64,000 nucleotides of DNA from Pseudarthrobacter sp. NamE5 (GCF_005796225.1 NZ_VAHO01000002.1:186001-250000); one strand, 5' to 3'; counted from the stretch's first letter, positions 12,885 through 22,930 are shown. Notes: generated by a model from the letters alone, not told the origin. Translations and numbers: made by a program.

Positions 12885-13807
12885 GCGGGATGGTCCTTAA
12901 GGAAGCTACGGATGAAGGCGGCTGCCGGTTCGGGTGTTTCGTAATGGATGAGATGGCCGACGCCGGGAATCACCCGGAGTTCGCCGTCGGGGAGCCGCGC
13001 GGCCAGTCGGCGCTGGTCGCCGAGGACGGCAATTTCATCCTTTTCGCCCGCTATCAGGAGCACCGGCAGGGTCAGCCGGGGGGCTACTTCTGCCACATGG
13101 CTGGTGACGGATGCGGTGAATGCCTGAAGCAGGCTTTCGCGGCTCGCAAAGGCGCTGAAGTAGGCGTGGTGCTGCCGGTGGATGAAACGCCGGAGGCCCC
13201 GGTCAGCGGTCTTGGCCATGGTTTCGCTCATCACCCGGACGATCAGCGGACTCCGCAGCAGGGCCAGTCCCAAGGACCGGGGAAGGCGCGCGGACAGTCG
13301 GTAGTACAGCACCGCCAGCCGCGTCATCAGGCCTTTTGGCCCTTCAAGCGCCGGTGCTGCGATCGGATTGATGAGGATAAGGGGATAAACGGTTCCTGGG
13401 TTGTCGGCAACATAGTGCGCGGCAATGATGGAGCCGAAGGAATGGCCCAGCAGGACGGTATCCGGGCCCAGGCCCAGGGCTGTCATGAACTCCGTGATGA
13501 AAGCACCATAACGCTGCACGGAGTGCTCAGCCGACCTGAACGCCTCGGAGTCCCCGAACCCGGGAAGGTCCGGCATGATGATGCGCATGTCGGGAAGCTG
13601 GTCTGCTACCCGCAGCAGTCCGTGGTGGTCTCCCCGGAAGCCGTGGATGACCAGGATAGTCCGCGTTTCCGGAGTGGCAGGCAAGGGTTCGTAGGTCCAA
13701 AAGGCAACCTTGCCGCCGTCGAGCTCCACTGAGGAGGCAGAGGTGCGGGCGGCGAGGCCAGGGCTGAAGTAGGCAGGCGCGGCTGCTCCGGGGTGCGCTG
13801 TGGTCAT
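12881..13807 (-). CDS. Alpha/beta hydrolase
   Basis: A 308-residue alpha/beta-fold hydrolase with a complete triad: nucleophile S123 in GHSFGS, D258 in AGEKDE and H285 in GVGHLIHY. The oxyanion loop is HGFRGDHHG (55-63). A cap region of about 100 residues, rich in basic and aromatic residues, separates the nucleophile from the Asp. Substrate is unknown; an esterase, lipase or haloalkane-dehalogenase-like role is possible. ATG 13807 is chosen because a longer frame would run into the aldo/keto reductase gene. It lies in a leftward group with that gene and the glycosyltransferase. Confidence 0.82.
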   Translation of the reverse strand: MTTAHPGAAAPAYFSPGLAARTSASSVELDGGKVAFWTYEPLPATPETRTILVIHGFRGDHHGLLRVADQLPDMRIIMPDLPGFGDSEAFRSAEHSVQRYGAFITEFMTALGLGPDTVLLGHSFGSIIAAHYVADNPGTVYPLILINPIAAPALEGPKGLMTRLAVLYYRLSARLPRSLGLALLRSPLIVRVMSETMAKTADRGLRRFIHRQHHAYFSAFASRESLLQAFTASVTSHVAEVAPRLTLPVLLIAGEKDEIAVLGDQRRLAARLPDGELRVIPGVGHLIHYETPEPAAAFIRSFLKDHPA

Positions 13808-13817
13808 CTGGTGCAGC

Positions 13818-14687
13818 CTAGCTGACGTGGTCCGGGTGTGAGCCTGTGCGGTGGCCACGGTCCAGCCCTGCCAGCGCCGCCATGTCCCGTTCGGAAAGCT
13901 CGAAATTGAAGAGGTTCAGGTTCTCACGGATGCGGGCTTCCGAGCTGGCCTTGGGGATGGCGATGTTGCCGAGCTGCATATGCCAGCGGAGGATCACCTG
14001 TGCGGGTGTCCTGCGGTGTTCGGCGGCGCAGGCCTGGACCACGGGATCGGCGAGGACCTGGCCGCGGCCCAGGGGGCTCCACGCCTCGGTGCGGATGCCG
14101 AGTTCGTCATGGATATTGCGGAGCTCTGCCTGCTGCAGCCAGGGGTGGAGCTCAATCTGGTTGACCGCGGGCACCACCTCTGCCGACTGGAGCAGCCGCT
14201 CAAGGTGAGCAGGCTGGAAATTGCTGACGCCGATGGCCCGGACTTTTCCTTCCCGGTAGAGGGTTTCCAGGGCGCGGTAGGTCTCCGGAAAAAGGCCCCG
14301 CTTCGCGCACGGCCAATGGATCAGGTACAGGTCCACGTAATCCAGGCCGAGGTTGACCATGGAGGTATCGAACGCCCGCAGCGTCGCGTCGTAGCCATGA
14401 TCGGTGTTCCACACCTTGGTGGTGACGAAGAGGCCCTCCCTGGAGAGTGCCGGAAAAAGTTCACCTGATCCGCCGCGGTCCCCCTCCCCGCCCAGCTGCG
14501 AGCTGATCCCGCGGGCCAGCCCGGTTTCGTTGCCGTACATGGCGGCAGTGTCGAAATGGCGGTAGCCGGCGGCGAGCGCGATGGCAACCAGCTTTTCCGC
14601 GTCAGCTGCCGGGACCTTGTACAGCCCGAATCCAAGCTGCTGGATCAGCACGCCGTTATTGAGGCTGAGCCGCGGAGAGGTTTTCAT
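13818..14687 (-). CDS. Aldo/keto reductase
   Basis: NADPH-dependent (beta/alpha)8 oxidoreductase of 289 residues, with the full AKR tetrad: D46, Y51 (DTAAMYGNE), K91 (TTKVW) and H124 (IHWP). The C-terminal IPKASSEARIREN block binds the cofactor phosphate. It resembles 2,5-diketo-gluconate/methylglyoxal-type reductases; the physiological substrate is unknown. A Gly-rich insert at about 66-83 lengthens the loop before the Lys. ATG 14687 appears leaderless: TAGAGT (14695-14700, read on this strand) sits 7 nt upstream with no Shine-Dalgarno, and it overlaps the stop codon of the regulator gene upstream. Confidence 0.88.
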   Translation of the reverse strand: MKTSPRLSLNNGVLIQQLGFGLYKVPAADAEKLVAIALAAGYRHFDTAAMYGNETGLARGISSQLGGEGDRGGSGELFPALSREGLFVTTKVWNTDHGYDATLRAFDTSMVNLGLDYVDLYLIHWPCAKRGLFPETYRALETLYREGKVRAIGVSNFQPAHLERLLQSAEVVPAVNQIELHPWLQQAELRNIHDELGIRTEAWSPLGRGQVLADPVVQACAAEHRRTPAQVILRWHMQLGNIAIPKASSEARIRENLNLFNFELSERDMAALAGLDRGHRTGSHPDHVS

Positions 14688-14697
14688 AGCCACGACT

Positions 14698-15672
14698 CTA
14701 CCCACTCAGTGTGGCGAGGCCCTCGAAGTCGACCAGGCGCCGTGCGGTGGCCTCGTCAAGGATCAGGTCGGTCGCCAGGCCTGCGGCGAGGGCGCCGCGA
14801 AGCCCCTTGATCTTCGACACGCCGGAAACCACGCAGATCCTCCGCCTGACCTGGCGCAGGTCAGCAAGGGCAGGCCCTGTGGACCGTTCATTCAGGACAA
14901 TGCCGTCCGAGGATCCGTCGCCGCGGAAGAAGACCGTGGCCACGTCGCCCACCACATCGGACGTGGCCAGGATATTGAGGTCGGCCTCATCCAGGTATCC
15001 GCCGGCGTACACGTGGCTGGGATAGTCGGCATCCACGGAACCCACGCCGAAGATCGCGATGCTCATCTTTGCCTGGAGCTCCAGGATTCTTTGCACACTG
15101 CGTTCATTCCACATGGCGGTTTTGGTGGCTGCATGGTCGAAAAATGCAGGCACGGGGAACTGTTCCACCCGTGCTCCGTAGGCGCTTCCAAAGCGGCGCA
15201 TAATGTCGCTCGCGTAGGTGATGCCTGTGGTGTGCATGTTGCCCGCCCCGTTCAGCTGCACCACGACGCTGTCGTGGGTGATCTTGCGGGTGAGGTGCCG
15301 GCTGACGGCGCTGAGGGTTGATCCCCAGGCCACGCCGATGATCGCGTTGGAGTCCACCAGCGGCCCGATGGTCCTGGCTGCCTGCATGGCCACCCGGTCA
15401 AGTGTTTCCGCTTCATTCAAGGTCTCCAGGACCGGCACCACATGTACATCCACCCCGAAACGCCGGCGGATCCTGCCCTCCAGTTCCGGTCCCGTGTCCA
15501 GCGGATTGCGGATCTGGATTTGCACCAGGCCGGAGTCCCGCGCGGCTGACAGGAGCCGGGAGACAGTGGATCTGGAAGTCCGCAGCTCTCGTGCGATCGC
15601 GTCCATCGTCAGGTCCTGCAGGTAGTACATTTGTGCAGCTCGAAGGGCATCTGAGTGCCTTGAAGCGTCCAT
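14698..15672 (-). CDS. SorC/DeoR-type sugar-binding transcriptional regulator next to glp genes
   Basis: 324 residues. An N-terminal helix-turn-helix (about 15-45, DAIARELRTSRSTVSRLL) is followed by the SorC sugar-binding domain (about 60-320), with GVAWGSTL and FGVGSVD phosphosugar-loop motifs. It is transcribed away from glpD, so control of glycerol use with glycerol-3-phosphate or a related phosphosugar as effector is a fair inference. ATG 15672 follows AAGGGAG with proper spacing. A perfect palindrome lies 13 nt upstream. Many bacteria use a GlpR of the DeoR family for this job; a SorC-type protein here is less usual. Confidence 0.85.
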   Translation of the reverse strand: MDASRHSDALRAAQMYYLQDLTMDAIARELRTSRSTVSRLLSAARDSGLVQIQIRNPLDTGPELEGRIRRRFGVDVHVVPVLETLNEAETLDRVAMQAARTIGPLVDSNAIIGVAWGSTLSAVSRHLTRKITHDSVVVQLNGAGNMHTTGITYASDIMRRFGSAYGARVEQFPVPAFFDHAATKTAMWNERSVQRILELQAKMSIAIFGVGSVDADYPSHVYAGGYLDEADLNILATSDVVGDVATVFFRGDGSSDGIVLNERSTGPALADLRQVRRRICVVSGVSKIKGLRGALAAGLATDLILDEATARRLVDFEGLATLSG

Positions 15673-15685
15673 GCCCGCTCCCTTC

Positions 15686-15711
15686 TGCACGTTCGTGCAT
15701 AGTGCTTGACT
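15686..15711 (+). promoter_or_regulatory. Palindromic operator and -35 box in the regulator-glpD gap
   Basis: TGCAC (15686-15690) GTTC GTGCA (15695-15699) is a perfect inverted repeat, the kind of site bound by SorC-family dimers. Six bases later lies TTGACT (15706-15711), a good -35 element for rightward transcription of glpD; the -10 is probably in the AT-rich CAATAGT region near 15732-15738 but is not clear. The palindrome also lies 13 bp from the start of the divergent regulator gene, so it could serve autoregulation. A second imperfect repeat, GCACC/GGTGC, lies near 15751-15765. Confidence 0.55.
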
Positions 15712-15797
15712 CCATTTTCCATTAGTCCAAACAATAGTGGAGAACGGCGGCGCACCCCTGCGGTGCCCGCGCCATACAAAGCCCCAAGGGAGTTATT

Positions 15798-17624
15798 TTG
15801 GGACCCAAGGATGCAAATAACCCGCTTGTTGCGCCGGCGGCGAAGCCGGGCGCCGAGCGGAGCTCCGTCCATCATCTCCGCCGCAGGCCGCACGCGAAGG
15901 TCCTGGTGGTTGGAGGAGGCATCAACGGCGTGGGGACGTTCCGTGACCTGGCACTGCAGGGCGTGGATGTGGCCCTCGTGGAACGCGGAGATTACTGCCA
16001 AGGTGCCAGCGGCGCCTCCTCCCACATGATCCACGGCGGCATCCGCTACCTTGAAAACGGCGAGTTCCGCCTGGTCCGGGAATCAGTAGTGGAGCGCAAC
16101 CGTCTCCTCCGGATCGCCCCGCACTATGTCAAGCCGCTGCAGACCACCATCCCCATCTTCAGCACGTTCTCCGGAGTGCTCTCTGCGCCTCTCCGCTTCC
16201 TGGCGCACAAGCAGCACGGAAAGCCCAAGGAACGCGGCGCCTTCCTGATCAAGCTCGGCCTCAGCCTGTACGACTCCTTCTCGCGGGACGGCGGCACCGT
16301 GCCCCGGCACCACTTCCGCAGCGGCGAACGTGCCCGCGCTGAACTTCCCAGCCTGCGCTCCGACGTCAAATACACTGCCACCTACTTTGATGCCTCGGTC
16401 CACAACCCGGAGCGGCTTACGCTCGATGTCCTCCAGGACGGTGAGAAGGCCGGGCACGCGGCAGCGGGCGAAGGCAATGCCCAAGGCAACACCGCCCGGG
16501 CCAGCAACTACGTCTCGCTGCAGTCCATGACCGGGCAACCCAACCCGGGGACCGGCAGGGGCAGCACTGTCCGGTTGCGGGATGAGCTGACGGGTGAGGA
16601 ATTCGACTTCACTGCAGATGTCATCGTTAACACCACCGGTGCCTGGGTGGACCTGACCAATGAAGCGATGGGGGCCGCCTCCACGTTCATGGGCGGCACC
16701 AAGGGTTCGCATATCGTTCTTGACAACCCTGAGCTCCTCGCCGCCTGCCGCGGCCGGGAGATTTTCTTCGAGCACACGGACGGCCGGATCGTCCTGATCT
16801 ACCCGATGGGGGACCGGGTCCTGGTGGGTACCACCGACGTGGATGCGGACATGGCGGAAGCCGCGGTCTGCACCGACGAGGAGATCGCCTACTTCTTCGA
16901 TCTGATTAACCACGTCTTCCCCGACATCGCCGTAACGCGCGAACAGATCGTCTACACGTTTTCGGGAGTGCGGCCCCTGCCCCGCCATGACGCCACTCAG
17001 CCCGGGTTTGTCTCCCGGGACTACCGCATCGAGCGCCGCGGCCCTGCCAAGGGAACGGAGGGAACCGGCGCAGTGGTGCTCAGCCTGGTAGGCGGCAAAT
17101 GGACCACTTTCCGGGCGTTGGCTGAGCATCTGGCCAACGACGTCCTGGCCGAAATCGGCATGGAACGCAAAGTCTCCACGGCGCAGCTTCCCATCGGCGG
17201 CGGCGCAGGCTTCCCTGCTGATGAAGCCGGGGTGCAGAAGTGGATCAAGGCGCACATGGGGGCCGGCCGGGACGCTGACCGGACCGTCGGCCTGCTGACC
17301 CGTTACGGCACCCGCGCGGAGGCCGTGATGGAGTACCTGGACGGTGCGCGGGACAGGCTGCTGCACTCAACCCGGGAGCTGAGCGTCCGGGAACTGGAAT
17401 TCATGGCGGCGAACGAGCAGGTGGGACACCTCGTGGATGTCCTCATCCGCCGGACCTCGCTGGCCTTCCGTGGCCTGGTGACCGGCGAACTGCTGAATGA
17501 AGTAGCGGACGTGCTGTCAGGTCCGCTGGGTTGGGATGCTGCTGCCCGCGCAGCAGAAATCACGCACGCCCAGGAAGTGCTGCAGCGGTTCCACCGCGTA
17601 GAGATCCACAGCCTGGTCACCTAG
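15798..17624 (+). CDS. glpD: Aerobic glycerol-3-phosphate dehydrogenase
   Basis: FAD-dependent, membrane-associated oxidation of glycerol-3-phosphate to dihydroxyacetone phosphate, with electrons going to the quinone pool. The dinucleotide-binding motif VVGGGINGVG lies at 37-46; ASGASSHMIHGGIRYLE, GTKGSHIVL and GVRPLPRHD are GlpD landmarks, and a C-terminal helical DAO_C domain follows (about 460-600). TTG 15798 is the likely start, with AAGGGAG 5 nt upstream; the first 30 residues are poorly conserved and basic. A Gly/Ala-rich insert at about 213-255 is longer than in E. coli GlpD. The product is 608 residues. First gene of glpD-glpF-glpK. Confidence 0.94.
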   Translation: MGPKDANNPLVAPAAKPGAERSSVHHLRRRPHAKVLVVGGGINGVGTFRDLALQGVDVALVERGDYCQGASGASSHMIHGGIRYLENGEFRLVRESVVERNRLLRIAPHYVKPLQTTIPIFSTFSGVLSAPLRFLAHKQHGKPKERGAFLIKLGLSLYDSFSRDGGTVPRHHFRSGERARAELPSLRSDVKYTATYFDASVHNPERLTLDVLQDGEKAGHAAAGEGNAQGNTARASNYVSLQSMTGQPNPGTGRGSTVRLRDELTGEEFDFTADVIVNTTGAWVDLTNEAMGAASTFMGGTKGSHIVLDNPELLAACRGREIFFEHTDGRIVLIYPMGDRVLVGTTDVDADMAEAAVCTDEEIAYFFDLINHVFPDIAVTREQIVYTFSGVRPLPRHDATQPGFVSRDYRIERRGPAKGTEGTGAVVLSLVGGKWTTFRALAEHLANDVLAEIGMERKVSTAQLPIGGGAGFPADEAGVQKWIKAHMGAGRDADRTVGLLTRYGTRAEAVMEYLDGARDRLLHSTRELSVRELEFMAANEQVGHLVDVLIRRTSLAFRGLVTGELLNEVADVLSGPLGWDAAARAAEITHAQEVLQRFHRVEIHSLVT

Positions 17625-17717
17625 GGCCCGGCTGCAGGCCGCGGCGGCAGCCCGCCCCGGTCACCGGTCCTTCAACCCGCGAAGGGCCTCCATCAGAAAA
17701 TAAAAAAGGAGTCAAAG

Positions 17718-18467
17718 ATGTCTCTTGGAATAGTTTTCTTATCTGAAGTATTTGGAACGGCAATGCTGACCCTCCTGGGCTGCGGCGTCGTCGCCAACGT
17801 CGCCCTGAGGGGAACAAAGGGCAACAGCGGCGGGTTCCTGATGGTCACCTGGGGATGGGGTGTTGCCGTCTTCGCGGGCGTTTATGTTGCCGCACAGTCC
17901 GGGGCCCACCTGAACCCTGCGGTGACCCTGGGTCTGCTCCTTAACGGAAAGACCGAATACGCGCCAAACGTCCCGGTGGACGCCATCACCACGCTGACAT
18001 ACTTCGGTGGCGAACTGCTGGGGGCATTCCTGGGCGCCGTGGTCTGCTGGCTCGCCTACAAGCAGCATTTTGACGCAGAAGAAGAAGTTGCCAGCAAACT
18101 GGGCGTCTTCTCCACCGGACCCGCCATCCGCTCCACGCCGTGGAACCTGGTCACCGAGATCATTGGCACCTTTGTCCTGGTCTTCGTGATCCTCACCTTC
18201 GGCGGGACCCCGTCAGGGCTTGGACCGCTTGCCGTTGCGCTGCTCGTCGTCGGCATTGGCGTGTCCCTCGGCGGCCCCACGGGTTACGCCATCAATCCGG
18301 CCCGCGACCTCGGCCCCCGCATTGCCCATGCAGTGCTTCCCATCAAGGGCAAAGGCTCCAGCGACTGGGGCTATTCCTGGATCCCGGTGGTGGGCCCGCT
18401 GGTTGGGGGCGCCCTTGGCGGCCTCGTTGCCAGGCTCGTTCCCATCATCGCCACCGCCGCCGCCTGA
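17718..18467 (+). CDS. glpF: Glycerol facilitator (aquaglyceroporin)
   Basis: MIP-family channel of 249 residues with six predicted membrane helices and both NPA boxes: GAHLNPAVT (about 62-70) and [10 protein letters not shown] (about 193-202), where Asp after the second NPAR marks the glycerol-conducting subgroup. ATG 17718 follows AAAAAGGAG. It brings in glycerol for GlpK, encoded 58 bp downstream. The 93-bp gap from glpD has no clear terminator, so all three glp genes are probably co-transcribed. Confidence 0.95.
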   Translation: MSLGIVFLSEVFGTAMLTLLGCGVVANVALRGTKGNSGGFLMVTWGWGVAVFAGVYVAAQSGAHLNPAVTLGLLLNGKTEYAPNVPVDAITTLTYFGGELLGAFLGAVVCWLAYKQHFDAEEEVASKLGVFSTGPAIRSTPWNLVTEIIGTFVLVFVILTFGGTPSGLGPLAVALLVVGIGVSLGGPTGYAINPARDLGPRIAHAVLPIKGKGSSDWGYSWIPVVGPLVGGALGGLVARLVPIIATAAA

Positions 18468-18525
18468 CTTTTCCCAGCACCACAAATTCACTGCTCAAAG
18501 CCGCAACAAAGACAAGGACGTCACC

Positions 18526-20040
18526 ATGAACCAGTACGTGATCGCCATCGACCAGGGCACCACCAGCACCCGCGCCATCATTTTTGACCACAGCGGCGCA
18601 ATTGTCTCCTCGGGCCAGATGGAACACGAACAGATCTTCCCCCAGGCAGGCTGGGTGGAGCACGACGCGACGGAGATCTGGAACAACACCCGCGAAGTCA
18701 TCGGTTCCGCCCTCTCGAAGGCGAACCTGACACGGCACGACATCGCCGCCGTCGGCATCACCAACCAGCGCGAAACCGCCGTGGTGTGGGACAAGACCAC
18801 CGGCAAGCCCGTCTACAACGCCCTCGTGTGGCAGGATACCCGCACCCAGGACATCGTGGACGAACTGGCCAGGGACGGCGGCTCGGACCGCTTCAAACAG
18901 AAAGTGGGCCTGCCGCTGGCCACCTACTTCTCCGGCACCAAGATCAAATGGATTCTGGACAACGTGGACGGTGCCCGTGAGAAGGCAGAGGCCGGGGACC
19001 TGGTCTTTGGAAACACCGACGCCTGGGTGCTGTGGAACCTGACCGGCGGCGTGGACGGCGGCGTCCACGTCACCGACGTCACCAACGCCTCCCGGACCCT
19101 GTTCATGGACCTCGAAACGCTGCAGTGGGACGACGAAATCCTCGGCATCTTCGGCGTACCACGCAGCATGATGCCGGCAATCAAATCCTCCTCGGAGGTA
19201 TATGGCACCGTGCACAGCTCCCAGCTGCTCCGTGAGACCCCCGTGGCAGGCATCCTGGGCGACCAGCAGGCCGCCACGTTCGGACAGGCCGCCTTTGAAA
19301 CCGGTGAAGCCAAGAACACCTACGGCACAGGCTGCTTCCTGATCTTCAACACCGGCGAAGAGATCGTCCACTCCAAGAACGGTCTGCTGACCACGGTGGG
19401 CTACAAGCTGGGCGACGCCAGGCCGCACTACGCCCTGGAGGGATCCATCGCGGTCACAGGCTCGCTCATCCAGTGGCTGCGGGACAACCTGGGCATGATC
19501 AGCAGCGCCCCCGAGGTGGAAACCCTGGCGGCATCGGTAAAAGACAACGGCGGCGTCTACATCGTCCCGGCCTTCTCCGGCCTCTTTGCCCCCTACTGGC
19601 GCTCGGATGCCCGCGGCGCCATCGTGGGCCTCACCCGGTTCGTGAACAAGAACCACATTGCCCGGGCAGCGCTTGAGGCCACCGCCTTCCAGACCCGCGA
19701 GGTGCTGGACGCCGTCAATGCGGACTCCGGCGTGCCGCTGAGTGAGCTGAAGGTCGACGGCGGCATGGTCGCCAACGACGCGCTGATGCAGTTCCAGGCG
19801 GACATCCTGGGCGTTCCCGTCATCCGGCCCAAGGTGGTGGAAACCACTTCGTTGGGAGCTGCTTATGCGGCAGGCCTGGCCGTCGGGTTCTGGAAGGACC
19901 TGGGCGAGTGCTCCGCCAACTGGTCCGAGGACAAGCGCTGGGAACCGCAGATGGACAAGTCCGAGCAGGAACGCCAGATGCGGCTCTGGAAGAAGGCCGT
20001 CACCAAATCCATGGACTGGGTCGACGAGGACGTGAGGTAG
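18526..20040 (+). CDS. glpK: Glycerol kinase
   Basis: ATP-dependent phosphorylation of glycerol to glycerol-3-phosphate, trapping it for GlpD. The 504-residue FGGY-family kinase begins [15 protein letters not shown] and carries [16 protein letters not shown] and [13 protein letters not shown] substrate and ATP motifs. ATG 18526 has AAGGA 7 nt upstream. Last gene of the glycerol operon, followed by a very long stem-loop. Confidence 0.98.
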   Translation: MNQYVIAIDQGTTSTRAIIFDHSGAIVSSGQMEHEQIFPQAGWVEHDATEIWNNTREVIGSALSKANLTRHDIAAVGITNQRETAVVWDKTTGKPVYNALVWQDTRTQDIVDELARDGGSDRFKQKVGLPLATYFSGTKIKWILDNVDGAREKAEAGDLVFGNTDAWVLWNLTGGVDGGVHVTDVTNASRTLFMDLETLQWDDEILGIFGVPRSMMPAIKSSSEVYGTVHSSQLLRETPVAGILGDQQAATFGQAAFETGEAKNTYGTGCFLIFNTGEEIVHSKNGLLTTVGYKLGDARPHYALEGSIAVTGSLIQWLRDNLGMISSAPEVETLAASVKDNGGVYIVPAFSGLFAPYWRSDARGAIVGLTRFVNKNHIARAALEATAFQTREVLDAVNADSGVPLSELKVDGGMVANDALMQFQADILGVPVIRPKVVETTSLGAAYAAGLAVGFWKDLGECSANWSEDKRWEPQMDKSEQERQMRLWKKAVTKSMDWVDEDVR

Positions 20041-20051
20041 CCCAGGAAAGC

Positions 20052-20134
20052 CATGCCTTCGCTGTGAAGGGGGCCCCGCCCGCTTCGCGGACGCCCGAAG
20101 CCGCTCCCGGGCCCCCTTTCACAGCCTCGGCATG
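20052..20134 (+). terminator. Long inverted repeat after glpK
   Basis: GCTGTGAAGGGGGCCC (20061-20076) pairs with 20109-20125, with a single bulged T, and CATGCC (20052-20057) pairs with GGCATG (20129-20134) outside it. The loop is about 32 nt. There is no T-run, so this may be a factor-assisted terminator, or a stem that protects the glp mRNA 3' end. Confidence 0.6.
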
Positions 20135-20189
20135 TTCAGTCACTGCTACTCCAGCCGCTCGTTTGCGACTGGAGACTTTCGAGGTGCGC

Positions 20190-20195
20190 TAAAGT
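20190..20195 (+). promoter_or_regulatory. -10 box of the leuS leader transcript
   Basis: TAAAGT is followed by exactly 6 nt and then ATG 20202. The predicted transcription start falls on the A of that ATG, giving a leaderless leader peptide. A TTGCGA at 20163-20168 is the nearest -35-like sequence, but its 21-nt spacing is long. Confidence 0.5.
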
Positions 20196-20201
20196 GGGTT
20201 T

Positions 20202-20228
20202 ATGCGTGCGATCCTTCTGCTTACTTAG
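20202..20228 (+). CDS. leuS leader peptide (MRAILLLT)
   Basis: An eight-codon [11 protein letters not shown], in which ATC CTT CTG CTT places one Ile and three consecutive Leu codons just before the stop. Thirty-five bases after its stop codon is a T-tailed hairpin, and 149 nt downstream is the leuS start. This is the classical design of ribosome-mediated attenuation: slow decoding of Leu codons when charged tRNA-Leu is scarce would prevent the terminator from forming. Start spacing suggests it is leaderless. Confidence 0.72.
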   Translation: MRAILLLT

Positions 20229-20263
20229 CCGCCCGGTATCCCGAAGAGCGGATAGCGTGCGGC

Positions 20264-20290
20264 AGCCCCTCCATGGCGAGGGGCTTTTGT
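20264..20290 (+). terminator. Attenuator terminator upstream of leuS
   Basis: AGCCCCTC (20264-20271) pairs perfectly with GAGGGGCT (20278-20285) across a 6-nt loop and runs into TTTT (20285-20288) then GTGTG. A competing short pairing, GCCGC (20228-20232) with GCGGC (20259-20263), lies between the leader stop codon and the terminator. It is the best intrinsic terminator in this part of the window and lies in front of a gene, as expected for an attenuator. Confidence 0.72.
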
Positions 20291-20377
20291 GTGTCCGGGC
20301 CAGTTCCCGGGCCGGCAGCAGCAGGATCAGGCCGTTATGGCAGCACAGATGCCGTAACAGAACAGAAGAGGGCAGCA

Positions 20378-22906
20378 GTGGGCGTTCAGCCGGAGACAGA
20401 GACCGGAACAGCAGCATCAGTGTCGGCGGAAGTGCCTGAGGAGGGCACCTACAGTTTTACCGCCATGGAGGCCAAGTGGCCGCAGGTGTGGGAAGACCTC
20501 AAGGTCTTCACCCCCCTCGACGACGGGTCCCGCGACCGCCGCTATGTGCTGGACATGTTTCCCTACCCGTCAGGCGACCTGCACATGGGCCACGCCGAAG
20601 CGTTCGCCATGGGCGATGTCGTGGCCCGCTACCTGCGCCAGAAGGGCTATGACGTCCTGCACCCGATTGGCTGGGACTCCTTTGGCCTGCCCGCGGAGAA
20701 CGCAGCGATCAAGCGCAACGCCCACCCCAGCGAGTGGACCTACGCCAACATCGACACGCAGGCTGCCTCCTTCAAGCGGTACGCCATCTCGGCTGACTGG
20801 TCACGCCGGCTGCACACCTCGGACCCCGAGTACTACCGCTGGACGCAGTGGCTGTTCAAGCGCTTTTACGAGCGGGGCCTGGCCTACCGCAAGAATTCTC
20901 CGGTCAACTGGTGCCCCAAGGACCAGACGGTGCTGGCGAACGAACAGGTAGTCAACGGTGCCTGTGAACGCTGCGGCACCACCGTGACCAAGAAGTCGCT
21001 CAACCAGTGGTACTTCAAGATCACCGACTATGCGGACCGGCTGCTGGACGACATGGAACAGCTCCGCGGCCACTGGCCCGAGCGCGTCCTGGCGATGCAG
21101 AAGAACTGGATCGGCCGCTCCGAGGGTGCCCACGTCAACTTCGTGATCGAGGCCGACGCCGGCAAGCCCGCCAGGGAGGTCACCGTCTTCACCACCCGCC
21201 CGGACACCCTCTATGGTGCAACGTTCTTTGTGGTGGCCGCCGACGCGCCGCTCGCCGTCGAACTCGTCACGGATGAGCACGCTGCCGCGCTGGACGAATA
21301 CCGGGAAAAGGTCAAGGCCCTCACCGAGATCGAGCGCCAGTCCACCGAGCGGGAGAAGACCGGCGTCTTCACCGGCCGCTACGCCATCAACCCGCTGAAC
21401 GGGGAGAAGCTGCCGGTCTGGGCGGCGGACTACGTCCTGGCCGACTACGGCACCGGCGCCATCATGGCTGTCCCCGCCCACGACCAGCGCGACCTTGACT
21501 TCGCCAGGACCTTCGACCTGCCCGTGCGGGCAGTCCTCGACACCGGCGAGGAGGATCCCGCAGTCTCGGGCGTGGCCACGGCGGGGGAGGGCACCCTGAT
21601 CAACTCCGGCGAGCTGGATGGCCTGCCCAAGGCCGAGGCCATCCCGGCCGCGATCGCCATGCTTGAGCGCCAGGGGACCGGCGAGAAGTTCGTAAACTTC
21701 CGGCTGCGTGACTGGCTGCTCAGCCGCCAGCGGTTTTGGGGCACCCCTATCCCCATCATCCACTGCCCGTCCTGCGGGGAGGTTCCGGTGCCTGACGAGC
21801 ACCTGCCCGTCACCCTGCCCTCCGACCTGCGCGGAGAGGATCTGGCACCCAAGGGCACTTCGCCCCTGGCCGCTGCCGAAGCCTGGGTCAACGTGGAGTG
21901 CCCCTCCTGCCACGGCCCCGCCAAGCGGGATACGGACACCATGGACACTTTCGTGGACTCGTCGTGGTACTTCCTGCGCTTTGTCTCCCCGCACTACACC
22001 GAAGGCCCGTTTGATCCGGAAAAGATCAACGACTGGATGCCCGTGGGCCAGTACGTGGGCGGCGTTGAACACGCCATCCTGCACCTGCTCTACGCGCGGT
22101 TCTTCACCAAGGTCATTAACGACCTCGGAATGATTGAAGCCAACGAACCCTTCAGCGCGCTCCTTAACCAGGGCCAGGTGCTCAACGGCGGCAAAGCCAT
22201 GAGCAAGTCCCTGGGCAACGGCGTGGACCTGGGCGAGCAGCTGGACAAGTACGGGGTGGACGCTGTCCGCCTCACCATGGTCTTCGCTTCCCCGCCCGAG
22301 GACGACGTGGACTGGGCCGACGTCTCTCCCTCCGGTTCGGCGAAGTTCCTGGCCCGCGCCTGGCGCCTCGCCCAGGACGTATCCAGCGAGACTGGCGTTG
22401 ACTTCACCAAGGGTGACCGCGCACTGCGTTCCGTCACGCACCGGACTGTTGCCGACGCCGCCGAACTGCTCGACGCCAACAAGTTCAACGTGGTGGTGGC
22501 CAAGCTGATGGAGCTGGTCAACGCCACCCGCAAAGCCATCGACTCGGGTGTCGGCGGCTCGGACCCAGCCGTCCGTGAAGCTGCCGAAGCTGTTGCCGTT
22601 ATCCTGAGCCTCTTCGCGCCGTACACCGCGGAGGACATGTGGAACGTCCTGGGCCACCCCGCCTCTGTTGCCAATGCAGGATGGCCCACGCACGACGAAG
22701 GGCTGCTTGTCCAAGAAACCGTCACCGCCGTGGTGCAGGTCCAGGGCAAGGTTCGGGATCGCTTGGAAGTTTCTCCCTCGGTGTCCGAGGACCAGCTGCG
22801 TGAGCTGGCAATGGCCTCGGAGAACGTGCAGCGCGCCCTCGACGGCCGTGGCATCCGCAATGTGATCGTCCGCGCGCCTAAACTGGTCAACATCGTCCCG
22901 GCCTAG
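20378..22906 (+). CDS. leuS: Leucyl-tRNA synthetase
   Basis: Charges tRNA-Leu. Class I synthetase of 842 residues, the bacterial single-chain type. The HIGH motif is HMGH (about residue 69-72) in [15 protein letters not shown], the KMSKS loop is AMSKS (about 606-610), and the CP1 editing domain (about 225-420) includes [12 protein letters not shown]. The frame is open for 246 nt further upstream, but GTG 20378 is chosen because GAAGAGGG lies 5 nt before it and the upstream part holds the leader peptide and terminator. Expression is probably set by leucine attenuation. Confidence 0.97.
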   Translation: MGVQPETETGTAASVSAEVPEEGTYSFTAMEAKWPQVWEDLKVFTPLDDGSRDRRYVLDMFPYPSGDLHMGHAEAFAMGDVVARYLRQKGYDVLHPIGWDSFGLPAENAAIKRNAHPSEWTYANIDTQAASFKRYAISADWSRRLHTSDPEYYRWTQWLFKRFYERGLAYRKNSPVNWCPKDQTVLANEQVVNGACERCGTTVTKKSLNQWYFKITDYADRLLDDMEQLRGHWPERVLAMQKNWIGRSEGAHVNFVIEADAGKPAREVTVFTTRPDTLYGATFFVVAADAPLAVELVTDEHAAALDEYREKVKALTEIERQSTEREKTGVFTGRYAINPLNGEKLPVWAADYVLADYGTGAIMAVPAHDQRDLDFARTFDLPVRAVLDTGEEDPAVSGVATAGEGTLINSGELDGLPKAEAIPAAIAMLERQGTGEKFVNFRLRDWLLSRQRFWGTPIPIIHCPSCGEVPVPDEHLPVTLPSDLRGEDLAPKGTSPLAAAEAWVNVECPSCHGPAKRDTDTMDTFVDSSWYFLRFVSPHYTEGPFDPEKINDWMPVGQYVGGVEHAILHLLYARFFTKVINDLGMIEANEPFSALLNQGQVLNGGKAMSKSLGNGVDLGEQLDKYGVDAVRLTMVFASPPEDDVDWADVSPSGSAKFLARAWRLAQDVSSETGVDFTKGDRALRSVTHRTVADAAELLDANKFNVVVAKLMELVNATRKAIDSGVGGSDPAVREAAEAVAVILSLFAPYTAEDMWNVLGHPASVANAGWPTHDEGLLVQETVTAVVQVQGKVRDRLEVSPSVSEDQLRELAMASENVQRALDGRGIRNVIVRAPKLVNIVPA

Positions 22907-22930
22907 CGGTAAGCAGCCACGGCCGGACCC

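Noticed and set aside
20135..20377. T-box riboswitch upstream of leuS
   Set aside because: No T-box consensus sequence and no specifier stem; a short Leu leader ORF plus terminator explains the region better.
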